Shown here piece after piece: positions 51,755 to 60,118 of a stretch of DNA of 64,000 nt. A program made the translations under genes and the position numbers. Source of the stretch: Streptomyces zhihengii (GTDB lineage: Bacteria > Actinomycetota > Actinomycetes > Streptomycetales > Streptomycetaceae). The notes under the pieces are model-generated. The model made no database searches, was not told the DNA's origin, and saw nothing but the letters and a program-made list of their open reading frames with translations. Where the stretch lies: assembly GCF_016919245.1 (NCBI RefSeq), contig NZ_JAFEJA010000001.1:992001-1056000 (forward strand), given 5' to 3'. Position 1 is the first letter of the stretch. Each line of letters begins with the position of its first letter.

Positions 51755-52861
51755 TCACCATCCCGTCGACAGGCTCCTGAGGAACGGGGCAAGCCGGTCG
51801 GCGATCACCCGGTCATCGTGAGCCGAGGTGTGCCCGTCACATCCGAGGAAGTCCAGTCCCGACTGATCGAGGAACCAGTAGCGGACGCCGCTGTCGCCGG
51901 CGTCGTTGCGCGCTTCGACCACCTGTCGAACATGCTCGGCATTTCTGTCGAATCCGACGGCCACGAGGGTGGAGCCGGCACCGTAGCGCGTCCGCAGTGT
52001 CCGGAGGAACTCGCCGTAGGCGGTGCGATAGGCGGCCGCGAGGCTGTCGGGGGTCCACGGTTCACCCGGGGTGAGGTCGGAGAAGTCGTTGGAGCCGAGG
52101 TTGACCACCACGACATGAGGGCGCCACGTCCCCGGGTTCTGCCAGACGTCGCCCTCCACGTTCAGCAGGGCGCGGTCGTAGTAGGTCCGGTACGTGACGT
52201 GCGGCATAATGCCGGCGACGTTACGCACCATCCCGAGGCCGGAGAAGCCGTTGATCTGGTAATCGGCGTCCAGCTGCTGGGCGGTGAGGGCGCCGTGGCT
52301 CATATCGCTGTTGGTGTGCCGCTTGACCTGCTCCGGATTGCAGTCACAGGTGCCCGACATGTTGCCGTAGCCCACCGTGATGGAGTCCCCGATGAACTCG
52401 ATCTGGCGGCCCCGGGGCGCCGGCTTGCTCAGTACGGCGCCCCCGGGCGCGGCGACGAAGCCTCCGAACGTGCTGGTCTCCCCCGGGGTGTCGTTGCGCT
52501 TGACGACCCGGACCGTGTGCTCGCCGTCCCGCAGACCGTTGATCCAGTGCGTGGTGTCACCGGGTGTGACCAGCGTGGCGACGGTGGTCCCGTCGACCTG
52601 GACGTCGTAGTCGGCCGCCGCGCAGTCGAGTACCACCCCGAGGCCGGTCCCGCGGAAGCGGCCCTCGAAGTACACCCCAGGCCAACTGAACTGCACCGTC
52701 TCCCCCAGGTCCCTTATCCGCCCTGCGGTGTGCACCTGCTCCGAAACGCTCTTCACGGAGTTCAGCTGACTCAGCTCATACCGCGAGCCCGCGTCCACAG
52801 CAGCAGGCGCCGCCGGGCGCATCCCGCGCTCCGATTTCGGGTTCCCTCCACTGAAAGTCAT
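51755..52861 (-). CDS. CE2-like SGNH acetyl esterase
   Basis: A 368-aa SGNH hydrolase with a jelly-roll N domain (~45-145, VQFSWPGVYFEGRFRGTG) and a catalytic domain with Ser160 (FIGDSITVGYG), the Asn of LGSNDFSD near 258 and Asp342-x-His344 (GCDGHTSAHDD). This matches carbohydrate esterase family 2 acetylxylan esterases, but the usual Trp in DWH is Gly here. No signal peptide, so it would deacetylate imported oligosaccharides. It is bracketed by ~183-bp inverted repeats whose ends are 5 bp downstream of its stop and 97 bp upstream of its ATG. Its direction matches the GH31 gene, but the right repeat separates them. Confidence 0.88.
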   Translation of the reverse strand: MTFSGGNPKSERGMRPAAPAAVDAGSRYELSQLNSVKSVSEQVHTAGRIRDLGETVQFSWPGVYFEGRFRGTGLGVVLDCAAADYDVQVDGTTVATLVTPGDTTHWINGLRDGEHTVRVVKRNDTPGETSTFGGFVAAPGGAVLSKPAPRGRQIEFIGDSITVGYGNMSGTCDCNPEQVKRHTNSDMSHGALTAQQLDADYQINGFSGLGMVRNVAGIMPHVTYRTYYDRALLNVEGDVWQNPGTWRPHVVVVNLGSNDFSDLTPGEPWTPDSLAAAYRTAYGEFLRTLRTRYGAGSTLVAVGFDRNAEHVRQVVEARNDAGDSGVRYWFLDQSGLDFLGCDGHTSAHDDRVIADRLAPFLRSLSTGW

Positions 52862-52958
52862 GTGCGTCCCGTCTCTCCGTCCCTGTGCGCACGACCACCG
52901 GCCCCGGACGCAGACACCGCCTCGCCCACCGGCGGGCCGGTACGTTCACCGCGGACAC

Positions 52959-53142
52959 GGGGCGCGCAGGAGGCGTAAGCGGGCCGACAGTCCTCCGGCT
53001 AGGGCGAGTCAAGTCTGAGGCGAGCGGCCGCTCTAGCCTCCGGAGAGACCCGCAACCCCCACCCCACGCACCGGACCAGCGCCGTGCAACCCAAGCCCGT
53101 CCGGCGCTTGAGGACACCCGCGCGCAGCGGGGGTGCGCCACC
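52959..53142. repeat. Right ~184-bp inverted repeat flanking the esterase gene
   Basis: Reverse-complement partner of 51569-51750 (blocks 53092-53142, 53019-53056 and 52959-52980). The similarity continues outward to ~53170 and there resembles the extra left copy at ~51430-51530. Confidence 0.88.
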
Positions 53143-53175
53143 CACACCCGCACCCCGCAACGCACCGCACCCCCC

Positions 53176-55485
53176 TCAGCGCTCCAGCCTCACCACACCC
53201 ACCCCCACCCCGGTCCCGCCCGGTCCCACGTCCTGCCGCGCACCGCTCACCGCAGCGGAAGCCGCCTCGCGGAGGCGGAAGGGGCGGTCGGTGCCGTCCG
53301 CGTGGGCCGTCACCGTGTCGGGGGTCCAGGTCACGGTGAAGGCGGCCGCGCGCTCCCCGCGGGCCCCCGGCACGACGACCGTGACCGGCGGGGCGCCCGC
53401 CGCGGGCGGCGCGCCCACGAGGAGGGTGAGCTCGTCGAGCCAGTCCCCGTCGGGGCGCCCGGTGTCGGCGCCGAGGGGCAGCACCGCCCCGGGGCGGAGG
53501 TAGAGCGGCAGGCTGTCGAGGGCGTGGGTCTCGTGCCGCCACCCCGGCCCCCGCACGGTCTCCCCGGTGAGCAGATGGGTCCACTCCCCCTCGGGCAGGT
53601 ACACCTCGACCGTCCCGTCGGCGGTGAAGACGGGGGCGACGAGCAGGTCGGGGCCGAGCATGTACTGGCGGTCGAGGGTGCGGCAGGCCGGGTCCCCGGG
53701 GAACTCCAGGACCATGGGGCGCATCAGCGGCACCCCGGTGTCGCGCGCCTCGACGGCCCCGGCGTAGAGGTAGGGCATCAGGCGGTGCTTCAGTTCGGTG
53801 AAGCGCCGCGCCACGGAGACCGCCTCGTCGCCGAACTCCCACGGCACCCGGTAGGAGTCGCTGCCGTGCAGGCGGCTGTGCGAGGAGAGCAGCCCGAAGG
53901 CGAGCCAGCGGGTGAAGACGTCCGGGTCGGGGGTGCCCTCGAAGCCGCCGATGTCGTGGCTCCAGAAGCCGAAGCCGCTGAGGGAGAGCGAGAGCCCGCC
54001 GCGCAGCGACTCCGCCATGGCGCCGAAGGAGGCCCAGCAGTCGCCGCCCCAGTGGACGGGGAACTGCTGGCCGCCGGCGGTGGCGGAACGGGCGAAGAGG
54101 ACCGCCTCGCCGGGGCCGCGCTCCTTCTCCAGGAGTTCGAAGACGGCGGCGTTGTAGAGCTGGGTGTAGTAGTTGTGCATCCGCTCGGGGTCGGAGCCGT
54201 CGTGCCAGACGACGTCGGTGGGGACGCGTTCGCCGAAGTCGGTCTTGAAGCAGTCGACGCCCTGGTCGAGGAGGGTCTTCAGCTTGCCCTGGTACCAGGT
54301 GCGCGCCTCGGGGCTGGTGAAGTCGACGAGGGCCATGCCGGGCTGCCACAGGTCCCACTGCCAGACGTCGCCGTCCGGTCTGCGCACCAGGTGTCCGAGT
54401 GCCATGCCCTCGGCGAAGAGGGGTGACTTCTGGGCGATGTACGGGTTGATCCACATGCTGACGCGCAGGCCCCGGTCGCGCAGCCGGGCGAGCATGCCGG
54501 CGGGGTCGGGGAAGGTCTCCGGGTCCCAGGCCAGGTCCGTCCACTGGTACTCGCGCATCCAGAAGCAGTCGAAGTGGAAGACGGAGAGCGGGATGCCGCG
54601 TTCGGCCATGCCGTCGGTGAAGGAGGTGACGGTGGCCTCGTCGTAGTCGGTGGTGAACGAGGTGGTGAGCCACAGGCCGAAGGACCAGGCGGGGGGCAGC
54701 GCGGGGCGTCCGGTGAGGGCGGTGTAGCGGGTGAGGACGTCCTTGGGGGTGGGTCCGGCGACGACGTAGTACTCGAGTTCCTGGTCCTCGACGCTGAACT
54801 GGACCTGGCCGACGGATTCGCTGCCGACCTCGTAGGAGACCTTGCCGGGGTGGTTGACGAAGACGCCGTAGCCGCGGGAGGAGAGGTGGAAGGGGACGTT
54901 CTTGTAGGCCTGCTCGCTGCTGGTGCCGCCGTCGGCCTGCCAGATGTCGACGCTCTGGCCGTTGCGGACGAACGGGGTGAAGCGCTCGCCGAGGCCGTAG
55001 ATGTGCTCGCCGACGCCGAGGGCGAGCTGGGCGGCCATGTGGTGGGCGCCGTCGGGGGTGGTCACGAAGGCGGTGCCCTTGTGGCCGGCCTCGGTGAGGA
55101 GGCGGCCGTCGGCGTCGAGGAAGCGCAGGGCCCAGCGTCCGGCGGTGTCGAGCCGGAGGGTGAGGGGGCCGCTGACGAGTTCGGTGACGGTGCCGTCGCG
55201 GTGGACGGCGGCGTGGCCGCCGCCGGTGGTGTCGAGCACGAAGTCGGGGCCCCGGCGCAGCTTTCCGGCGTGGTGTACCGTCCGGACTCCGATGACTCCC
55301 TCGGCCGGTGAGAAGCACTCGACGGTGATGAGGGGCGCGTTGAGCGTGTCGCCTCGGGTGCGTACGGGTGCGACGGAGGCGTAGGCCGTGAAGCGGCCGT
55401 CGCCGGTGTGCAGATCGCGTACTTCGGTGGCGTACGAGGCGTGGGTGCCCTCGCGCATCAGCCAGAAGCCGTCGGTGAACTTCAT
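53176..55485 (-). CDS. GH31 alpha-xylosidase (YicI-like)
   Basis: A 769-aa family 31 enzyme. It begins MKFTDGFWLMREG, the standard YicI opening. Nucleophile Asp416 is in CFKTDFGERVP and acid/base Asp482 in HWGGDCWASF; FHFDCFWMREYQWTDLAWD and GFGFWSHDIGGFEG are substrate-site motifs of alpha-xylosidases. No signal peptide: it removes alpha-xylosyl residues from imported xyloglucan or isoprimeverose-like oligosaccharides. ATG 55485 has GAGGA 8 nt upstream; a longer frame from 55563 would run through the promoter and operator. Operator GAAGCGCTTC at 55514-55529 is in its promoter. The C-terminal tail reaches the right inverted repeat. Confidence 0.95.
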   Translation of the reverse strand: MKFTDGFWLMREGTHASYATEVRDLHTGDGRFTAYASVAPVRTRGDTLNAPLITVECFSPAEGVIGVRTVHHAGKLRRGPDFVLDTTGGGHAAVHRDGTVTELVSGPLTLRLDTAGRWALRFLDADGRLLTEAGHKGTAFVTTPDGAHHMAAQLALGVGEHIYGLGERFTPFVRNGQSVDIWQADGGTSSEQAYKNVPFHLSSRGYGVFVNHPGKVSYEVGSESVGQVQFSVEDQELEYYVVAGPTPKDVLTRYTALTGRPALPPAWSFGLWLTTSFTTDYDEATVTSFTDGMAERGIPLSVFHFDCFWMREYQWTDLAWDPETFPDPAGMLARLRDRGLRVSMWINPYIAQKSPLFAEGMALGHLVRRPDGDVWQWDLWQPGMALVDFTSPEARTWYQGKLKTLLDQGVDCFKTDFGERVPTDVVWHDGSDPERMHNYYTQLYNAAVFELLEKERGPGEAVLFARSATAGGQQFPVHWGGDCWASFGAMAESLRGGLSLSLSGFGFWSHDIGGFEGTPDPDVFTRWLAFGLLSSHSRLHGSDSYRVPWEFGDEAVSVARRFTELKHRLMPYLYAGAVEARDTGVPLMRPMVLEFPGDPACRTLDRQYMLGPDLLVAPVFTADGTVEVYLPEGEWTHLLTGETVRGPGWRHETHALDSLPLYLRPGAVLPLGADTGRPDGDWLDELTLLVGAPPAAGAPPVTVVVPGARGERAAAFTVTWTPDTVTAHADGTDRPFRLREAASAAVSGARQDVGPGGTGVGVGVVRLER

Positions 55486-55513
55486 CCTGGTCCTCAAGAC
55501 GTATACGGACGGG

Positions 55514-55529
55514 GCGGAAGCGCTTCCGC
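55514..55529. promoter_or_regulatory. LacI operator, site 4 (before GH31 gene)
   Basis: GCGGAAGCGCTTCCGC is a perfect 16-bp palindrome containing the core GAAGCGCTTC, 29 bp upstream of the alpha-xylosidase ATG. Confidence 0.82.
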
Positions 55530-55531
55530 GG

Positions 55532-55563
55532 ATCATACTGGGCCCTTCATTGCCCCTGGTCAA
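55532..55563 (-). promoter_or_regulatory. Candidate promoter of the GH31 gene
   Basis: On the minus strand TATGAT (55532-55537) is a good -10; TTGACC (55558-55563) is 20 bp upstream, a little far for a -35. The LacI operator lies right at the predicted start of transcription. Confidence 0.5.
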
Positions 55564-55583
55564 CGCTTCCCGGCCAATTCGTC

Positions 55584-55593
55584 GAAGCGCTTC
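55584..55593. promoter_or_regulatory. LacI operator, site 5 (before the GntR operon)
   Basis: GAAGCGCTTC inside TCGAAGCGCTTCAC, 43 bp upstream of the TTGACG -35 of the GntR operon and 55 bp upstream of site 4. Pairing of sites 4 and 5 by a LacI dimer of dimers is possible. Confidence 0.7.
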
Positions 55594-55635
55594 ACCAGGC
55601 GAAAACGGACTTCCTCACGAATCCTGTGCGAAGCA

Positions 55636-55664
55636 TTGACGTCACACGAACTCGGCTCTACGTT
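55636..55664 (+). promoter_or_regulatory. Promoter of the GntR-aldolase-dehydratase operon
   Basis: TTGACG (55636-55641), 17-bp spacer, TACGTT (55659-55664). This is the best sigma70-type promoter in the window, about 60 bp before the GntR start codon. Confidence 0.65.
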
Positions 55665-55685
55665 CGGCCCGTTGCACTTCGTACG

Positions 55686-55695
55686 TCATATATGA
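55686..55695. promoter_or_regulatory. GntR operator candidate
   Basis: TCATATATGA is a perfect 10-bp palindrome, very AT-rich for this genome, between the promoter at 55636 and the GntR start. Confidence 0.45.
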
Positions 55696-55724
55696 GACGC
55701 GATACACGAGATCTGAGAGTGACC

Positions 55725-56378
55725 ATGGCTTTCGCGCCCAGTCCGATCCCCTCCCGCACCCAGTATGTCCTGGAGGCGATCAAGCACGACATACTCACCG
55801 GCGGTCTCAGTCCAGGTCAGGCGCTGGTGGAGACCGAACTGGCGGCCCGTTTCGGGGTGTCCAAGACGCCGGTGCGCGAGGCGCTGAAGACCCTGGCGGG
55901 CACCGGACTCGTGGTGATGAGCCAGTACAAGGGCGTCACGGTGCGCATGGTCGACGCGGACATGGCCCGCGAGGTCTACGACGTGCGACTGCTGCTGGAG
56001 CCGGAGGCGCTGCGCCGGTCGATCTCCCGGGGCGCGTCGCTGGAGCAGGCCCGCTCGGCGCTGATCAGCGCCGACGAGGCGGCCGACCAGGCCGAACGCT
56101 CACTGGCGAACCGGGAGTTCCACCGGGCGCTGTACCTGCCGTGCGGCAATCCGCTGCTGGCCCGGATGCTCGACGAGGTGCGCGACCAGGCCGCGCTGGT
56201 GTCGACGGTGGCCTGGGCGGCCGATCCGTCCTGGCACCGGGAGGCCGACGAGCACCGGGAGATCCTGCGGCTGGCCGAGTCCGGCGAGACGGACGCCGCC
56301 GTCGCCGCGCTCCACAGTCACATCGCGTCGTTCCTGCTGCGCGCGTTCCCCCTGACCGACGAGGAGAACCAGGCATGA
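55725..56378 (+). CDS. GntR-family regulator (FadR/FCD type)
   Basis: A 217-aa GntR regulator. The winged HTH is YVLEAIKHDILTGGLSPGQALVETELAARFGVSKTPVREALKTL. The FCD ligand domain includes the metal ligands expected in EFHRALYLPC, DEHREIL and ALHSHIASFL. FCD regulators often sense sugar acids such as gluconate or pentonates, which fits the downstream aldolase and dehydratase. ATG 55725 (MAFAPSPIPS) was chosen; an in-frame ATG at 55692 lies within the palindrome. Its stop overlaps the next gene (ATGA), so it is the first gene of a long operon. Confidence 0.9.
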   Translation: MAFAPSPIPSRTQYVLEAIKHDILTGGLSPGQALVETELAARFGVSKTPVREALKTLAGTGLVVMSQYKGVTVRMVDADMAREVYDVRLLLEPEALRRSISRGASLEQARSALISADEAADQAERSLANREFHRALYLPCGNPLLARMLDEVRDQAALVSTVAWAADPSWHREADEHREILRLAESGETDAAVAALHSHIASFLLRAFPLTDEENQA

Positions 56379-57286
56379 CGGCCACCGACTTCACGGCCCT
56401 GCGCGAGGCCCTCGCGGACGTGGTGGCGATCCCGGTCACCCCGTTCACCGCCGAGGACACCATCGACGAGCCCGCGCACCGCGCGCTGATCCGGCGCCTC
56501 GTCGACGGCGGCGTGCGCACCCTGACCCCCAACGGCAACACCGGCGAGTACTACGCGCTGGACCCGCAGGAGCGCCGGGCGGTCACCGAGCTGACCATCG
56601 ACGAGGCGGGCGAGGGCGCCGTCATCCTGGTCGGCGTCGGGCTCGACGTGCCGACGGCGGTCGCCTCGGCGCGGCACGCCAGGGACGCCGGCGCGCAGAT
56701 GGTCATGGTGCACCAGCCCGTCCACCCGTACGTCTCGCAGAGCGGCTGGGTGGACTACCACCGGGCCGTCGCGGACGCGGTCCCCGAGCTGGGCGTCGTC
56801 CCCTACATCCGCAACGCGGCCCTCGACGGCGGCCGGATGGCCGAGCTCGGCGAGGCGTGCCCCAATGTGATCGGCGTCAAGTACGCGGTCCCGGACGCGG
56901 CCCGGTTCGCCGCGTTCGCCCGGGACGCCGGCCTGGAACGCTTCGTGTGGATCGCCGGTCTCGCCGAGCTGTACGCGCCCTCCTACTTCGCGGGCGGCGC
57001 CACCGGGTTCACCTCGGGTCTGGTCAACGTGGCCCCCGCGGTCTCCCTGGAGATGCTGGCCGCGCTGCGCGCCGGCGACCAGCGGGCGGCGATGAAGGTG
57101 TGGGAGCGGATCCGGCCGCTGGAGGACATGCGGGCGGCGCAGCAGTCGGCCGACAACGTCTCGGTGGTGAAGGAGGCGCTGTCCGCGCTCGGGCTGTGCC
57201 GCCGGGACATCCGTCCGCCGAGCCGGGCGCTGCCGAAGCAGCAGCGGCCCCGGGTCGCCGAGCTGGTGGCCGGGTGGGGCATATGA
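56375..57286 (+). CDS. DHDPS/NAL-family aldolase (sugar-acid type)
   Basis: A 303-aa class I aldolase of the dihydrodipicolinate synthase superfamily. TPNGNTGEYYALDPQERRAV holds the conserved Thr-Gly-Glu, a Tyr general base is expected in VVPYIRN, and the Schiff-base Lys is in VIGVKYAVPD. In this context (GntR upstream, IlvD/Edd dehydratase downstream) it more likely acts on a 2-keto-3-deoxy sugar acid, as in oxidative pentose or hexuronate pathways, than in lysine synthesis. It overlaps both neighbours by 4 bp. Exact activity (dehydratase or retro-aldolase) is not decidable. Confidence 0.88.
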   Translation: MTATDFTALREALADVVAIPVTPFTAEDTIDEPAHRALIRRLVDGGVRTLTPNGNTGEYYALDPQERRAVTELTIDEAGEGAVILVGVGLDVPTAVASARHARDAGAQMVMVHQPVHPYVSQSGWVDYHRAVADAVPELGVVPYIRNAALDGGRMAELGEACPNVIGVKYAVPDAARFAAFARDAGLERFVWIAGLAELYAPSYFAGGATGFTSGLVNVAPAVSLEMLAALRAGDQRAAMKVWERIRPLEDMRAAQQSADNVSVVKEALSALGLCRRDIRPPSRALPKQQRPRVAELVAGWGI

Positions 57287-59007
57287 GCCTGCGCCCCGAG
57301 GAGCTGCGGAGCCACCAGTGGTGGGGGACGGACGGCCTGCGGTCGTTCTCCCACCGCGCGCGCACCCGGCAGCTCGGCTATCTGCCCGAGGAGCACCTGG
57401 GCAAGCCGGTGGTGGCGGTCCTGAACACCTGGTCGGACATCAACCCGTGCCATGTGCATCTGCGGGACCGCGCGCAGGCGGTGAAGCGCGGGGTGTGGCA
57501 GGCCGGCGGGTTCCCGCTGGAGTTCCCGGTGTCGACGCTGTCGGAGACGTTCCAGAAGCCGACGCCGATGCTCTACCGGAACATGCTGGCGATGGAGACG
57601 GAGGAGCTGCTCCGCTCCTACCCGGTGGACGGGGCCGTGCTGCTCGGCGGCTGCGACAAGTCGACGCCCGCGCTGCTGATGGGCGCGGCGAGCGCGGACC
57701 TGCCCGCGGTGTTCGTGCCGGCCGGGCCGATGCTGCCGGGCCACTGGCGGGGCGAGACCCTCGGGTCGGGCACCGACATGTGGAAGTACTGGGACGACAA
57801 GCGGGCCGGTCTGATCGGCGACTGCGAGATGGGCGAGCTGGAGAGCGGCCTGGCCCGCTCCCCCGGCCACTGCATGACGATGGGGACGGCGTCCACGCTG
57901 ACGGCGGCGGCCGAGGTGCTCGGGGTGACGATGCCCGGCGCGTCGTCGATCCCCGCGGTGGACTCGGGCCACGACCGGATGGCCGCGGCCTCCGGGCGGC
58001 GGATCGTGGATCTGATCCGCGAGGACCTGAAGCTGTCGCGGATCCTGACGCGCGAGGCGTTCGAGGACGCGGTCACCACCGTGCTCGGTCTCGGCGGCTC
58101 GACCAACGCGGTGATCCATCTGATCGCCATGGCGGGCCGGGCGGGGGTGTCGCTGACGCTGGACGACTTCGACCGGCTGGCGCGCGAGGTCCCGGTGCTG
58201 GCCAACGTCCGCCCCGGCGGCGGCCCGTACCTGATGGAGGACTTCCACTTCGCCGGCGGGCTGCCCGGCTTCCTGTCGCGGATCACCGATCTGCTGCACC
58301 TGGACCGGCCCACGGCCGCCCACGCGACCCTGCGCGAGCAGCTCGCCGGGGCACTGGTCCACGACGACGACGTGATCCGCGTCCGGGAGAACCCGGTGGC
58401 GCCGGAGGGCGGCGTGGCGGTGCTGCGGGGCAACCTCTGCCCGGACGGCGCGGTCATCAAGCACATCGCCGCCGAGCCGCACCTCCTCAAGCACACCGGT
58501 CCCGCGGTGGTGTTCCCGGACTACCGGACCATGCAGCGGACCATCAACGACCCGGAGCTCGGCATCACCGCCGACCATGTCCTGGTGCTGCAGAACGCGG
58601 GCCCCAAGGGCGGGCCCGGCATGCCCGAGTACGGGATGCTGCCGATCCCCGACCACCTCCTCAAGCAGGGGGTGCGGGACATGGTGCGCATCTCCGACGC
58701 CCGGATGAGCGGCACGAGTTACGGCACCTGTGTGCTGCACGTGGCCCCGGAGTCGTACATCGGCGGGCCGCTGGCGCTGGTGCGCACCGGCGACCTGATC
58801 ACGCTGGACGTCGAGGCGCGCTCGCTGCGGCTGGAGGTGCCGGACGAGGAGCTGGAGCGGCGCCGGGCCGAGTGGACCGCGCCGCCCGAGCGCTACGAGC
58901 GCGGCTACGGCGCGCTGTACAGCGAGTACGTCACGCAGGCGGACACCGGCTGCGACTTCACCTTCCTCGCCAGGCCGGGCGAGGTGCCCGATCCCTACGC
59001 GGGCTGA
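57283..59007 (+). CDS. IlvD/Edd-family sugar-acid dehydratase
   Basis: A 574-aa iron-sulfur dehydratase. Cluster and active-site motifs are WSDINPCHVHLRDRA, GGCDKSTPALLMGA and ELESGLARSPGHCMTMGTAS, with GLGGSTNAVIHLIAMAGRAG and DARMSGTSYGTCVLHVAPES further on. The family includes dihydroxyacid, phosphogluconate, arabinonate and xylonate dehydratases; the GTSYGTCVLH motif and the 574-aa length fit the pentonate group. With the aldolase upstream it would convert an aldonic acid to a 2-keto-3-deoxy acid and then cleave it. ATG 57283 overlaps the aldolase stop. Confidence 0.93.
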   Translation: MSLRPEELRSHQWWGTDGLRSFSHRARTRQLGYLPEEHLGKPVVAVLNTWSDINPCHVHLRDRAQAVKRGVWQAGGFPLEFPVSTLSETFQKPTPMLYRNMLAMETEELLRSYPVDGAVLLGGCDKSTPALLMGAASADLPAVFVPAGPMLPGHWRGETLGSGTDMWKYWDDKRAGLIGDCEMGELESGLARSPGHCMTMGTASTLTAAAEVLGVTMPGASSIPAVDSGHDRMAAASGRRIVDLIREDLKLSRILTREAFEDAVTTVLGLGGSTNAVIHLIAMAGRAGVSLTLDDFDRLAREVPVLANVRPGGGPYLMEDFHFAGGLPGFLSRITDLLHLDRPTAAHATLREQLAGALVHDDDVIRVRENPVAPEGGVAVLRGNLCPDGAVIKHIAAEPHLLKHTGPAVVFPDYRTMQRTINDPELGITADHVLVLQNAGPKGGPGMPEYGMLPIPDHLLKQGVRDMVRISDARMSGTSYGTCVLHVAPESYIGGPLALVRTGDLITLDVEARSLRLEVPDEELERRRAEWTAPPERYERGYGALYSEYVTQADTGCDFTFLARPGEVPDPYAG

Positions 59008-59082
59008 CGCCCGCCGCACACCGGGCCCTTGGCCGCGGCGCCGGACGGCGCCGCGGACAGCGGACCCCCACACCCTTCCAGT

Positions 59083-59090
59083 AAGCGCTT
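59083..59090. promoter_or_regulatory. Degenerate LacI operator, site 6 (before second ABC operon)
   Basis: AAGCGCTT within GTAAGCGCTTTC keeps the operator centre but has imperfect outer positions, 75 bp before the permease start. It may give weaker control. Confidence 0.5.
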
Positions 59091-59164
59091 TCTCAGGGTG
59101 TTCCGCGGGCCCCGGCCCGCCCCCATTCTCCTGAATTGCCCGTACCACGATCGGAGTCCCAGTC

Positions 59165-60118
59165 ATGGCCTCAGCTGTGGCGCAGAAAACCTCAGGGCCG
59201 CCGCGCCCGCTGCCCCGGCCGCCCGGCCGGCGGCGGAAGGGAACGGCACCCCGCAGGCTGCCGTATCTGCTGATCGCTCCCGCCGTCCTGCTCATGCTGG
59301 GCTTCATCGCCTATCCGGTGCTCAGCGTCTTCTACTACAGCGCGCAGCACTACAACCCGACGAAGCCGTGGCGGAACGGCTTCGCGGGGTGGGAGAACTT
59401 CACCGCGATCTTCACGGAGGACACCCACTTCTGGGGCACGCTGGCCTTCAGCCTCAAGTGGGTCTCGGTCGAGGTGTCGCTCCAGCTCCTCTTCGGTCTC
59501 GCGCTGGCGCTGATCGTCAACCAGACCTTCGTGGGCCGCTCGCTCGGACGGGCGCTGGTGTTCTCCCCGTGGGCCGTCTCCGGCGTGCTCACGTCGGCGA
59601 TCTGGGTGCTCCTCTACAACTCGCAGACCGGCATCACCCGCTACCTGGCCGACGTCGGCATCGGCGAGTACGGCACCTCGCTGCTCTCCGACACCGGGAC
59701 CGTCTTCTGGGCCGCGATCGTCGCCGACCTGTGGCGCGGCGTCCCGTTCTTCGCCATCCTCATCCTCGCCGACCTCCAGTCGATCCCGAAGGACCTCTAC
59801 GAGGCGGCCGAGGTCGACGGGGCGAGCCGGATACGCCAGTTCGTGCACATCACCCTGCCGCACCTGAAGGACGCCATCATCCTCTCCACGCTGCTGCGCG
59901 CGGTGTGGGAGTTCAACAACGTCGACCTCCTCTACACACTGACCGGCGGCGGACCGGCGGGCGAGACCACGACCCTGCCGCTGTACATCGCCCACACCAG
60001 TGTCGAGGGACGCGACTTCGGCTACGCGTCCGCCCTCACGACCGTCGCGTTCGTGATCCTGCTCTTCTTCTCGATGGTCTACCTGCGCCTGAGCAAGTTC
60101 GGAGGCGAGACCAAGTGA
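59165..60118 (+). CDS. Sugar ABC transporter permease (CUT1, MalF-like)
   Basis: A 317-aa MalF-type permease with six hydrophobic helices after a ~30-residue Pro/Arg-rich tail. It has LLIAPAVLLMLGFIAYPVLS as TM1 and ATPase-contact motif DLYEAAEVDGASRIRQFVHITLP. ATG 59165 has GGAG 8-9 nt upstream. It pairs with the permease at 60115. No binding protein or ATPase is encoded in the visible part of the operon. The C terminus overlaps the next start (GTGA). Confidence 0.92.
   Translation: MASAVAQKTSGPPRPLPRPPGRRRKGTAPRRLPYLLIAPAVLLMLGFIAYPVLSVFYYSAQHYNPTKPWRNGFAGWENFTAIFTEDTHFWGTLAFSLKWVSVEVSLQLLFGLALALIVNQTFVGRSLGRALVFSPWAVSGVLTSAIWVLLYNSQTGITRYLADVGIGEYGTSLLSDTGTVFWAAIVADLWRGVPFFAILILADLQSIPKDLYEAAEVDGASRIRQFVHITLPHLKDAIILSTLLRAVWEFNNVDLLYTLTGGGPAGETTTLPLYIAHTSVEGRDFGYASALTTVAFVILLFFSMVYLRLSKFGGETK

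Noticed and set aside
51430..53170. CRISPR array or insertion sequence around the esterase gene
   Set aside because: There are only inverted repeats, no regularly spaced direct repeats, no cas genes and no transposase frame; reported as an inverted-repeat cassette instead.
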